Assembly (NCBI GenBank): GCA_024364735.1
Contig: JAGFNQ010002588.1
Span: forward strand, 20,832-84,831
Length of the DNA: 64,000 nucleotides
From: Boesenbergia rotunda
Lineage: Eukaryota > Streptophyta > Magnoliopsida > Zingiberales > Zingiberaceae
Direction: 5' to 3'
Shown piece by piece: positions 1 to 10,916 of this stretch; positions within the stretch are counted from its first letter, which is position 1; each line of letters opens with the position of its first letter. The notes under the pieces were generated by a model that saw only the letters and a program-made list of their open reading frames with translations, was not told the DNA's origin and searched no databases. The position numbers were made by a program, and so were the translations under genes.

Positions 1-156
1 TTAATGTCAAAACATCTCAAATATACAAAGATTTGCATCCAAAGTTAAAATAGCAATAACTCATGGAACCTAGTGTAAATGCAAGATTAAGCATGTAAAA
101 AGGGATCAAAACATGGATTTGAGAGCCTAAATTGATTATCAAAATGGTAATTATCA
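1..156 (-). repeat. 3' LTR of Athila copy A (partial)
   Basis: Bases 1-156 repeat 9888-10043 almost exactly and end in ttatca, the CA terminus of the LTR on this strand. The rest of this LTR lies left of the window. Confidence 0.92.
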
Positions 157-170
157 ACTCCCCCACACTT
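157..170 (-). other. Polypurine tract of Athila copy A
   Basis: Immediately inside the 3' LTR the minus strand reads AAGTGTGGGGGAGT, the purine-rich primer for plus-strand DNA synthesis. The same tract sits at the same place in copies B and C. Confidence 0.8.
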
Positions 171-2246
171 GCTCTTGGGCGTCTCGTACAAACTAACTAG
201 TGAGCTAAATATGTACCCCCCTAGATTATTCTCAATCATAGTTAGAAACAATTGAAAGGAAATTATCTAGGGTTGTCAATTCTCAAAAAACTAAACTCAA
301 TGGACTAGAATCTTGTCCTTAGTCAACAACAAAGTATACTTCATCTTTCATGACTAATTGAGATGAATTAAACACACAAATCCTCTCAAGGAAATTTTTG
401 GTGGCTCTCTTCCTAAGTTCTAAATTTTTGATGAAAGTGGAGCTCACTCAAATACATCATGTTTCTTGCACTACCATAAGCTTGCTTATGCTCTACTCTC
501 CACCATCATTCTTGAGTTGAATCCACACCTAAAAAGGCTCATCTAAACATGTTAAGGAAATATAGAATGATAAAAATGAAATAGAAGTTTAGTAGATGAA
601 ATATTTAAGAAAGTGGAAGACTTAGATACTAAAGAATGCAACTAAATGAACTTTGCCTCTTTTCTTTTTTTTCCTGCAGAATCAGAGTTATCACTGAATT
701 TAGTGTGGCAACCCTCTACTGATCGGTCAAGAGATTGATCAGGCTCTTCCTGATCATTCTGGCTCTCTTCTGATCGGTCTGAACTCCTTCTGATCGGTCA
801 CGGTGACCGATTAGACACTTCCCTGATCGGTCTGGAGACCGATCAGAGTCTGATCAGAATCTGAACTGAGCAGAATTCTTAAACTGTCTTCTGCCTGAAT
901 TCTGAAACTGAGCTAAATCTTAAATTCAACTATCAACTTGTTCACATCTTCACATTCAGAAAACTAATCCAACTCCTGACAGTCCACTTCATGCTCTTTT
1001 TTTTCTCTCTTTTTTTCTGCTGTTCTGTTTTTCTGCAGCCAAGTTCCTCTTTTTTTTTCTCTCTTCTTCAGTCATTCTCACTGCCCATCAATTGCAACTC
1101 ACTCTTGATACACAACTCATTCAAGTTGGCACACTTTTGATTACTAATTTGCATCACTGATTTCATCCCAACCTTCTTGATTCATAGTACAATTTGAAAC
1201 CTCAATCCCACTTTCACAGCTTGCTTCCCCTTTCAGCTTTCACAGTCTGCCATGTTCCAATTTTTTTTTCTTTCCCTCGATAAGCTTTCTTCACTGTTTC
1301 ATCACTGCAAAGTAGCAAAAATCAACATCCAATGGTAATCTGAAATTGTTATAGCATAATGACTCCTTTGTTCAATTTCCCATCTTAACTTGAATTAGTT
1401 GGCTATCATGACAAGTCTTCAAACTGCAAATGTGCCCTTGAAGCATCAAATAATAATGATAGAATTATATGGTCTACTTAGAGTTTTCCAATCAACTCTT
1501 GCAACCCAAACTTGGCACACAACAATTTTAAGTTGGCACATTTTGCTTGTAGGTTGCTAAATGCTTCACAATGTCCTCAATATTTGATCGAATGCTTGAT
1601 CCTCCCCCACACTTAGCTTTTTGACCATCTCGGGTAAAGTAACATCAAGAAACACTCAAGGCACCCAAGTCCATGGAAAATATGGTTACGAACAGAAAAA
1701 TAGGGAAAGGAAAAATAGAATAAAAAGTGTATCAACAAGGAATACTGTAGAAATGATATGAAAAAGGAAACAATGTGATTCACCTCTATAAATGTGGTCC
1801 AATCATAGAAATATAGTTTTGAAAGAACCTAAGCAAGTTCTAGAGTACAATCACATGTGTGTATCTCAAAATAAGGCCAAATCCTCACTAGGTAAAAAGA
1901 ATTCATCTCAAATCATCAATCTAGAGTCCATAACTAAGTAGTACTCAAGTATCCAAGAATTTTCATCCATTGGCTCAAATCCTATGTTTTAACAACCAAA
2001 TTTAACTCATTTTCAAAGGATTCTAAAATGATATAAAGAAAATCTAGAGAGATACATTTATTCCAAATCATGCATGAAATAAGATGCCAAAAAGGATAAA
2101 ATGGTATCTACAATGAATCTTTATTCATTCTACACTACCTAAGCATTTATTAGCAAGAACTCACTTTAAAAGAAAATTTTACTGCTAAAAAACATAAAAA
2201 TGATATATACAATGAAATAAAAGTGCAAGAAAGATCAAACTCCCCT
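171..2246 (-). other. 3' noncoding region of Athila copy A
   Basis: About 2.1 kb between the integrase stop and the PPT has no ORF that looks real; no env-like ORF is visible. It contains a cluster of short palindromes at 716-858, followed by pyrimidine-rich runs at about 990-1070. Copies B and C have a homologous region of similar length, so it is a conserved part of the element and not an insertion. Confidence 0.75.
716..858. repeat. Palindromic GATCGGTC/GACCGATC cluster, copy A 3' noncoding region
   Basis: Several half-sites TGATCGGTC and GACCGATCAG lie within about 140 bases, including a near-perfect unit (ctgatcggtctggagaccgatcag). A similar cluster lies in the LTR of the same element at 8798-8887. 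Confidence 0.8.
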
Positions 2247-3376
2247 TTAAGTTGGGTAGATAGCATCATTGATATCCAATCCATCCACATCTAGCTCCTT
2301 CACTTCTTCAAAGTATTTCTTGAGCTGGTGGCCATTAACTCTCCAAATAAAATCATTAGCCTCATCCTTAATCTCAATAACACCAAAAGGAAAAACATTA
2401 GTAATAAGAAATGGACCTTCCCATCAAGACCTTATCTTACCTTTAATTAATTTGAGCCTTGATTTGTACAAAAGAACTTTGTCGCCAATTTGAAACTCCT
2501 TCTTCACTATATGCTTATCATGAAAATTCTTAGTCTTCTCCTTGTAAATCCTTGAGTTCTCATATGCTTCTAGTCTTATCTCCTCAAGTTCTTGAAGTTG
2601 TAGCTTTCCTTCTTCTCCCACTTTATTGGCATCAAAATTGCAAGCTTTCACCGCCCAATAAGCTTTATGCTCTATCTCCACGAGTAAGTGACAAGCTTTT
2701 CCATAAACAAGCCAGTATGGAGACATTCCAATAGGTGTCTTATATGCCGTCCGATAGGCCCACAATGCATCATCAAGTCTTTTGCTCCAATTTTTTCTAT
2801 TAGCCCCACGGTCTTCTCCAATATTGCCTTAATCTCTCTATTTGATATCTCGGCTTGTCCATTAGTTGGGGGTGGTAGGAAGTAGACACTTTATGCAAAA
2901 CCCCATATTTGTTGAGTAAAGCCTTCACGTGCTTATTGCAAAAATGTGAACCTTGATCACTTATAATAGCTCTTGGAATTCCAAACCTACAAAAAATGTG
3001 TGACCTAACACATTTCACAACAACAAAAGAATCGTCAGTCCTGGAGGGAATGACCTCGACCCATTTAGATACATAATCAACAGCAAGAAGTATATATAAA
3101 AATCCACAAGATGTAGGAAAAGGTCCCATAAAGTCTATCCCCCATACATCAAATATTTCACAAAAAAAAACATAGTTTGTTGGACATTTCATTTCTAGCT
3201 CCTATGTTTCCTGTTCTCTGACATCGATCATAGTTTTTATAAAATAAGTAAGCATCATGGAATAAAGTAGGCCAGTATAATCCACATTCTAGTATTTTCC
3301 TAGTGGTTCTCTGTGGACCAAAATGTTCTCCACAAGCTGACGAATGGCAAAATGTAAGAACTGAATGAAACTCATG
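2247..3376 (-). pseudogene. Integrase region of Athila copy A (frameshifted)
   Basis: It encodes the integrase that would insert the cDNA. The N-terminal HHCC zinc-binding segment starts near 3376 (HSVLTFCHSSACGEHFG, later DRCQRTG). The catalytic core has Asp in GIDFMGPF and Asp in ISDQGSHF. The third catalytic residue is retained as a GAG codon in the NGQAE segment, but in another frame because of an indel near 2870. The chromodomain-free C-terminus ends in IYPT and the stop at 2247-2249. Further breaks lie near 3165-3190 and 2765-2800. It is a clear pseudogene of a well-recognised domain. Confidence 0.88.
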
Positions 3377-5061
3377 ATCAGGTATGCATCTTCTAATTAT
3401 TTGATCACTATAAAATTTCCACAAATAAGGATCACCCCACACATAAAATTTAGCATCACTCTTAAATTTATCTTTCTGAGCCTTAGTAAATTGTGCAGGA
3501 AAAACATTAGCTACTAAATAGTTAACTAGATCTGCATACCATGGCGCCTCACCATGTATCACTAAAATGTGCTCATCTCTGAAATCATCATTAATAGCTG
3601 TAAGGTGTCCATCTCCCTCTATCCTGCTCAAATGATATGCCACCAAGTGCTCCTTACCACTCTTATCTTGAATCTCCAAATCAAACTCTTGAAGTAGAAG
3701 CATCCATCTAATCAATCTGGGCTTTGCATCTGGCTTCTTCAGAAGATACTTCAAGGCTGCATGATCAGAAAATACAATAACATGAGAACATAACAAGTAT
3801 GATCTAAATCTATCCAAAGCAAAAATAATAGAAAGGAGCTCTTTTTCTGTGGTGGTATAGTTGGCCTGAGCAGCATCTAAAGTCTTGGAAGCATAGCAAA
3901 TGACATGTGGTGCTCCATCTACCCTCTGTGCATGTACAGCTCCTACAACAAAATTTGAAGCGTCACACATTAACTCAAAAGGTAAAGTCCAATCAGGAGG
4001 TCTAATAATAAGAGCTGAAACAAGAGCCTCCCTCAATCTCTGAAAAGCTTTCTTGCATTTTTCATCAAAGCAAAAATCCACATCTTTCTGCCAAAGTCTA
4101 GTCAAAGGGCGAGCAATCTCACTGAAGTCTCTAATAAATCTCCTGTAAAATCATGCATGGCTAAGGAAAGCTCGAACATCCCGTACGCATACGGGGTAAG
4201 ATAAAGAAGATATAACACTAACTTTAGCAGGATCTACTTCAATGCCTTTCCTAGAGACTATATGTCCTAAAACAATCCATGCTCTACCATAAAATGACAT
4301 TTTTCAAAATTCAAGACAAGATTAGTTTCAATGCATCTATGGAGTACTCTAGACAAATTATCCAAACATGTATCAAATGATGTGCCAAATACAAAAAAAT
4401 CATCCATAAATATTTCCATGCAGTGTTCTAGTAACTCACCAAAAATACTCACCATACACCGCTGGAAAGTCCCTGGGGCGTTGCAAAGCCCGAATGACAT
4501 ACGTCGATAAGCGAATGTACCGAAAGGACAAGTGAAAGTGGTCTTCTCCTGATCCTTTGGATCTATACAAATATGAAAATAACCTGAATATCCATCTAGG
4601 AAGCAATAGTGAGACTTCCCTGCCAACCTCTCTAACATCTGATCAATAAAAGGCAAGGGATAGTGATCTTTCCTCGTTACTTGGTTCAACTTCCTGTAAT
4701 CAATACAAACTCTCCATGAATTCTTCACTTTGGTAGGTACTAACGCATTACTCTCATTAGCCACCACTGTCACTCCTAACTTCTTAGGAACCACATGAAT
4801 AAGACTAACCCACTTACTGTCAGAAATAGGGTATATAATGTCTGCTTGTAAAAGTCTAGTCACCTCTTTCTTTACAACATCTAAAATCAATGGATTTAAC
4901 CTTCTCTGTGGCTGCCTGACTGGCTTCACATTCTCCTCTAAAAATATCCTGTGCATACAAATGGCGGGGCTAATACCAGGTATGTCAGCTAATGTCCACC
5001 CTATAACTTTCTTATACTGCCTTAAAACTTGCAATAATTTGTCCTCTTGCTCTGAATCCAA
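3377..5061 (-). pseudogene. Reverse transcriptase-RNase H region of Athila copy A (frameshifted)
   Basis: The RT part (4267-5061) contains the fingers/palm sequence CIDYRKLNQVTRKDHYPLPF, the FGLCNAPGTFQRCM motif and the catalytic FMDDF box. An indel near 4270-4285 ends this frame at VEHGLF, where the sister copies read VEHGIVLGHIV. A stretch with at least one stop follows up to about 4105. RNase H then resumes (ELMCDASNFVVGAV with Asp; TTTEKELL with Glu; SDHAALKYLLKKPD with Asp). Catalytic residues survive but the reading frame does not. Confidence 0.9.
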
Positions 5062-5088
5062 GTTCTGGGAAATGATAACAGGTAAACA

Positions 5089-6333
5089 CTACTCCTCTCC
5101 CAAATAAGCATACTTCAAATGTTCTGGCAATGGTTTTAACTCAATCTGTGACTGCTCAGTAGGTATGGGTGATCCCTGGGGCTTAGTGCAATCCCCTACA
5201 CTCTCACACATATCCTCTGAATCTCCTGATATGTCAATCAATTTAGGTGATCCTTGGGGCTCAGTGCAATCCCCTACACCTATAGAATCATCTCCAACTG
5301 AAAGTGAATCAGATACATCCTCCAACTCAGCTGCCTCTATAGCTAATGCATCCTCAGCCTCATCTGAGCTAAAATATCCTCTATGAATATCAAGTGAAAC
5401 TCTATCAGCAAATAAATCTGTATCAACTAGCTCATCTAAAATATCCATGCTCATAATAGAATGATCCTCTCTGGGGTGCTTCATAGCATCAAAAATACTG
5501 AACTGCACCATTGTGTCTCCTATCTCCATAGAAAGTGTACCTGCATATACATCAATCTTCGTCCTTGCAGTCTTCAAGAATGGTCTCCCAAGAATAAGTG
5601 GAGATCTATGTGCTAGATAATCCCCTTCCATGTCTAAGATATAGAAGTCTGCAGGAAAAATCAACTCTTTCACCTTCACTAATACATCTTCAATGATTCC
5701 AGCTGGGTGAGTCTGATTCCTATCTGCTAGCTGAATAACCACTCCTGTAGGCTGCAAAGGTCCAATACCAAGCATCTGAAAAACTGATCTAGGCATCACA
5801 TTAATAGAAGCTCCTAAGTCTAACATGGCATCATGAAAAAGAGTCCTCCCAATCTCACAGGACACAGTAAATACTCCTGGATCTTCACATTTCTGAGGAA
5901 TTGAATGAATAAGAGCTGAAACATTCTTCCCTAAACTGACCAATTCATTCTCCTTTATCTTCCTCTTGTGCACACACAAATCCTTGAGAAATTTGACATA
6001 CTTAGGTATTTGCTTGATCATAGTCAACAATGACACATTAATTTCCACCTTACTGAAAAGTTTCACAAGCTCTTGATACTCCTTTGCCTTCTCCTCCTCC
6101 ACATTCTTTTTAGCTTGAGTCTTATGCTGTGGGAAGGGTAAAGGGACCCTCGGTTCCTCCACTTGAGCTGAAATTTTTGGAAGTAGGTCTTGAGTAGGAA
6201 TTTCAGTAGGTATAGCTACTGTAGGTGCCCTGTTTTTATTGATTTCTTCTTGTTCTTCCACCAAATTCGCATGATCAATAGAAGAATGACTTAGGCTTGA
6301 ACTAGGGTCACTTTCAACTGTTGTAGAATCCAT
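5089..6333 (-). pseudogene. Aspartic protease and linker of Athila copy A
   Basis: This is an open stretch of 414 codons. The N-terminal third is acidic and polar. The retropepsin core follows as DAMLDLGASINVMPRSVF (the active-site Asp is in DLGAS), then LILGRPFLKTARTKIDVYAG, the second half of the fold. The C-terminal linker to RT is acidic and carries the motif VGDCT(E/K)PQGSP twice, about 40 residues apart; copies B and C also have this duplication. The frame is open, but it is joined to broken gag and RT on both sides. Confidence 0.88.
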
Positions 6334-6350
6334 TTTAGGGTTGTTCTGAG

Positions 6351-8254
6351 CTAGAAAACTAGGTGTTGTAAATTTTTCAAAAAATCAGCATTTTGAGAAT
6401 TTGAACTTGAAGCAACTTTCCCACTCCTCAAAGTTATGACACTAACATTCCCCTTAGGATTAGGAGTTGCTTGAGAAGGTAATTGACTCGATCCTTGAGC
6501 TTGCATTTGATTCATCCCACTTGCAAGTTGACCAATATGTCTCTCAATGTTTTGAAGAGTGGAATCATTCTTTTGTTGACCTTGTTGTTGTTGTAGAATT
6601 TGTTGTTGTTGTAGGATTTGTTGCATCATCTCCTCTAGCTTTTGTTGTTGAGCATTAAACCCACTAGAACCTCCATAGCCTCCTTGATTAGTATGGGATT
6701 TTTGTTAGCCTTTTAATAATGCATTGGGTTGCTGAAAATTGTGAGTAGGCTGTGAATTCTGAAAATGAGGTTGTTGGGGCTGATTAAATGGTTGAATGGA
6801 CTGTTGAAATTCTTGAAAATTGGGTTGATAACTACGTGGATGTTGCTGGAAATTATTGCTCTAAAAATTCTGAGTTTGAGGCTGAAATTGTTGACCTTGA
6901 AACTGAAAATTCTGATTGTATGGTTGAAAAGCTTGTTGTGAAGGTTGAAAACCTTGGTGATTTTGATGAAATGGTTGCTGAAAATTCTGGAAATTTTGCT
7001 GAAACTGTTGTTGTGGCTGATTCAAAGGTTGGTTTTGCTGAAATTATTGATTTGGTTGCTGAAATTACGAATAGGGCTGCTGAAAATTCTGGAATTGCGG
7101 CTGTCCTTGTTGTAGGGGTTGTTGTGAAGTGTTTTGTTGATAGAAAGAATTACCATACTTCAAATTAGGGTGATCCCTCCATCCCGGATTGTAAGTAGAT
7201 GAGTAATGGTCATTCCTTGATTGATATTGTCCTCTAGTCAAAGCGGCTAATGATTCATCTTGTTGTAGATTTGGGCACAAATCCGAATTATGTCTTGACT
7301 TGAACATATGCTACACAACCTCATCACTTGATTTGTAGGTGAAACTACTGGAACATTTTGATTTTGACTCAAATTATTCAAAGTCATTTGCTTCACTAAA
7401 GAAGTAAGCTCCACCAAAGAACTTTTAATCTCTTTTTGTTCATTTGAAACCATTTGAACTTCATTCACCCCTCTAGTAGTAAGAGCCCTACTTCCAAATT
7501 GTTGAGAGTTCTCCGCCATATTTGAAATCAATTCTCTAGCCTGATCTGGGGTCTTGTTCACTAGAGCTCCTCCAGCTGCAGCATCAATCATAATTCTATC
7601 CATTTGAAGTAGACTTTCATAGAAATATTGAATAAGAAGTTGCTCACTTATTTGATGTTGTGGACAACTTGAGCACAACTTGTTGAATCTCTCCCAATAG
7701 TCATATAAGGTTTCTCCCACCACTTGTTGAATATCACATATGCTTTTTCTCATAATAGCAGTTCTTGAAGATGGAAAATACTTCTCTAAAAATGCCTTTT
7801 TCATAGAAATCCAACTAGCAACATGTCCAGTAGGCAAATAATAAAACCAATCCTTAGCTGCTCCAGTCAAAGAAAATGGAAATGCCCTTAATTTGATATC
7901 CTCTTCAGAAATCCCTTGAGGCTTCATAGTGGAGCATACTACATGGAACTCATGCAAATGTCTATTAGGATCCTCTCTTGATTGTCCCTGAAACTTGGGT
8001 AGTAGATGAATAAGGCCTGGTCTTAGCTCAAAATCTCCAACTAACTCTGGATAGGCAATACAAGAATACTGAAATGCATCATCAGGAGCTGCAAGCTCCT
8101 TCATAGTCTTCTGATGTTCTGTCATGGGACTGCTTGAATGAGTAGAAAAAATTTCAATAACTTCTGAAACTCTTCCTTTATTTCTCCTAGCTCGGATGGT
8201 CCTCTCAATCTCAGGATCAAACTTCACAATATCACCGCCTGCAGTCCTGGTCAT
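6351..8254 (-). pseudogene. Gag of Athila copy A (frameshifted)
   Basis: The start MTRTAGGD at 8254 matches copy C. The capsid-like retrotransposon Gag domain lies at about 7470-8150, with FQYSCIAYPELVGDFELR near its start and later AKDWFYYLPTGHV. The nucleocapsid zinc knuckle is broken by a frameshift: CSICSSQD continues in another frame as HNSDLCP (CX2CX4HX4C when intact, as in copy C). A glutamine-rich tail follows, with several stops at 6630-7065, then MMQQILQQQQILQQQQ and a segment ending in TLRSGK ahead of protease. Confidence 0.87.
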
Positions 8255-8366
8255 AAACCAAACAAAATGGCAGCAAATGTATATAGAAAACTCAAGCAAA
8301 TAAAATGGAATCTAAAAATATAAAATTAAGCACAAGCTCAAATTAAACAAACTCAACTAATATATG

Positions 8367-8384
8367 TCCCCGGCAACGACGCCA
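8367..8384 (-). other. Primer binding site, tRNA-Asp type, copy A
   Basis: The minus strand reads TGGCGTCGTTGCCGGGGA seven to ten bases inside the 5' LTR. This complements the 3' end of plant tRNA-Asp (TGGCGCCGTTGCCGGGGA) with one mismatch. tRNA-Asp priming is usual in the Athila/Tat group. Confidence 0.82.
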
Positions 8385-8393
8385 AAAATTTGA

Positions 8394-10043
8394 TGATGCC
8401 CACAATCAAGTGTCACGATGAGCCTCAAATTTGAATTTATAAATTGAAAACCCTTAGCTCACAAATCTAACTGTAGTATAGGGGCCTCAAGTCGTATTTT
8501 TCCAAGGACTAGTTAAGAATGCTTAGTTCAATCTTGAATTCGTCGTTTTATGATTTGGGTTTTCAATTGAAATTAGGTTTGTTTGCGATAATTGATGAAA
8601 TTGCAAAGGAGACAGAATAAACTCAGCTAATGCAGAAATTAATTCAAAAATTGCGAAAACTACACTTAACCTATTTGAAAATCTAAGCAATTCAATTTGA
8701 AGCTATGAAATTGGAATTCAAGGACTAATTTGTAGAATTGAAAAGTCTGAAACAAAACTTACTAAAGAACAGGGCTGAAATGTAGCTGACCTCTTCCTGA
8801 TCGGTCAACAGACCAATCAGATACTTACCTGATCGGTCGACAGACCAATCAGATACAAGCTTGATTGATTAAACAGACCGATCAGATACTGTAATGTAAG
8901 TTGATACAACTGAAACAACGAAGGAAATGAATTCAGAAACTAAATTTGCAGAAAATTAACAATCGATTAGTCTCTTCGCCAAGTTCTCCCTCTTGCCGTC
9001 ACACAAGAGCCCAACTAGAAACCCTCTAGCTCGAAAGTCAGCAGAGAATGGCTTCCCGCAATCAGTTAATCATTAGCTTGGTTGCGCAATCTGAAAACCT
9101 CATCGATCCCTTTCTTCTTGATGAACTGAATATCGGATCTGACTCAGAAGAGACTTTCGAAGAACCCCTCCGAGTGATCTGATAGCTCCGGTTGATGATG
9201 ATCGGCAATCAAGAAGGAAGTGATCGGCAGAGGCTTAACTCTGGACGAAACCCTCACCTGTGCTTCAAGAGACAAAATTGATTAGCAATTCACAGAAAGT
9301 CTACCTCGATGATTCGAAACCTTGAAACGGAGCGTAGATCGGATGTTGGTCACGCGCGATCGGAGAAGAAAACTGTGAAAACGATGAACAGAGAAGAAAC
9401 TACGCGACGACAGAGCTCGGGCGGAGATGTTCTTTGATTTAATTAATTCCAATTCAAAATGAACGGCTGTGATCATCCTCGCTTCATCCAACGGTCATCT
9501 TGGATTGAGTCTAAACTTTCCAGATCTCCATCAATGGTCAGGATCTACTTCTCCTCAGCTTGAATCAATCAGATCTGCAACGGATGCCTCAGATTACCCT
9601 TCCTTTTGAATGGATGGCTTAGACTCCTCTCGAGCTTGATCCAACGGCTAGATGACTTCTGATTTGGACCAAAACTTCAGATCTTGATCTATGGTCTTGA
9701 TTAACTCTATCTTGAGCTCAGATTAATCAGAAGATGCTAGATGGCTCAGATCTCCCCGTTTCTTGATTGGACGACCCACATTTATCCATCTCTTGATCCC
9801 CTTGATCGAAGCCAAGTCTGAACTCAAGTTTTATCCAATCTGATCTAGGTCCATGATCATTCGAAGTCTACAAAATTAGATTCAAATTTAATATCAAAAC
9901 ATCTCAAATATACAAAGATTTACATCCAAAGTTAAAATAGCAATAACTCATGGAACCTAGTGTAAATGCAAGATTAAGCATGTAAAAAGGGATCAAAACA
10001 TGGATTTGAGAGCCTAAATTGATTATCAAAATGGTAATTATCA
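8394..10043 (-). repeat. 5' LTR of Athila copy A
   Basis: It is about 1.65 kb and bounded by TGATGCCC on the left and AATTATCA on the right of the plus strand; the left end could be 8391. It sits next to the PBS, so it is the 5' LTR of a minus-strand element and should hold its promoter. It contains a palindrome cluster at 8798-8887. The ORF at 9282-9491 within it is not considered real. Confidence 0.88.
8798..8887. repeat. Palindromic GATCGGTC cluster in LTR of copy A
   Basis: Three units of the form CTGATCGGTC-N-GACC(A/G)ATCAG are spaced about 30 bases apart. Equivalent clusters occur at the same LTR position in copies B and C. Confidence 0.82.
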
Positions 10044-10740
10044 TGATCTTGAGGGGAAGATGGTAGATTCAAAGCAATATAGGAGCATGATTGGTAGCTT
10101 GTTGTACCTAACCGCTAGTAGACTGGATATATTATTTGCGGTAGGTATGTGTGCAAGGTATCAATCGTGTGCCAAGGAGTCACACCTAGTGGTAGTAAAG
10201 TGAATCTTAAGGTATATTAAAGGTACTCTTAATGTCGGGCTTTGACATCCTAGAACTCCAAATGTTGAACTTTTTGGATACACCGATTCGGATTATGCGG
10301 GTTGTAAGCTAGATAGAAAGAGTACTAGTGGAGGATGTCAATTTATTGGGTCATCTTTAGTTAGTTGGAGTAGTAGGAAGCAACCATGTGTTGCCTTATC
10401 AACAACAGAGGCCGAATATGTAGCAATGGGTGGTTGTGTGTCTCAACTATTTTGGATCATGCATACATTAGAGGATTATGAGCTATATTACTCCAAGGTC
10501 AAGGTTTTGTGTGATAATGTAAGTACTATTAACTTGACTAAAAATCCGATTCATCATTCTAGGGCAAAACACATTGAAGTGAAGTATCACTTCATTAGGG
10601 ATCATGTGGCAAGGGGTGACATAAAATTACATTATGTTGAGTCAAAGTCAAACCTTGCTGACATATTTACCAAGCCTCTTCCCGAAGTGGAGTTCACATC
10701 CTTAAGAAGGGGCCTTGGTATGTGTTTTGTAGAAGTATAG
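10044..10740 (+). pseudogene. Ty1/copia RT end and RNase H remnant
   Basis: From 10047 the plus strand reads DLEGKMVDSKQYRSMIGSLL, then SRLDILFAVGMCARYQ: the end of a copia-type RT. RNase H follows with YTDSDYAG, STTEAEYVAM, CDNVSTINL and ADIFTKPLPEV, and the natural stop at 10738-10740. Two in-frame stops interrupt it: VVVK-stop-ILRYIKG near 10200 (where an Arg is usual, consistent with CGA to TGA) and NVGL-stop-HP near 10246 (where Trp is usual, TGG to TGA). The 5' part of pol is missing because Athila copy A inserted here. Confidence 0.9.
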
Positions 10741-10916
10741 GATGGACCTTGGAGTAATACAATAGCAAGGTAGTGCATGATTCATTAGGATGATACAAAT
10801 GATTCACTTATGCTTATGACATATTGTTGGGTTATTAGATGTATCAAATTATTGAAAATATACCAACTATGGGGAAAGTAAATGTTTAATTAATGGACAT
10901 CTTGCCCAAAGATCAT
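10741..10916 (+). other. 3' tail of the Ty1/copia remnant
   Basis: An AT-rich stretch between the copia stop codon and the LTR of Athila copy B. It is probably the untranslated end of the copia element. No LTR boundary could be defined. Confidence 0.45.

Larger units (their letters stand above)
1..10043 (-). mobile_element. Athila-lineage Ty3/gypsy retrotransposon, copy A (3' LTR cut by window start)
   Basis: Read on the minus strand from 10043 downwards the order is 5' LTR, tRNA-Asp-type PBS, Gag, protease, RT, RNase H, integrase, about 2 kb of noncoding DNA, PPT and 3' LTR. The DLGAS protease, FMDDF RT motif, tRNA-Asp primer site and long pol-to-LTR spacer are typical of the plant Athila lineage. 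The first 156 bases match the end of the 5' LTR near 9888-10043, which fixes the LTR ends as TG...CA. Frameshifts in the Gag zinc knuckle, at the end of RT and in integrase make it non-autonomous. It inserted into the Ty1/copia remnant that begins at 10044; the other flank lies outside the window, so a target duplication cannot be tested. Confidence 0.93.

Noticed and set aside
171..2246. env-like gene in the Athila 3' spacer
   Set aside because: Some Athila elements have one, but no frame in the three homologous spacers here is open or conserved.
9282..9491. ORFs inside Athila LTRs (also 11463-11987, 19281-20010, 29496-30139)
   Set aside because: Short, in LTR DNA, and not conserved as proteins between the copies A, B and C.
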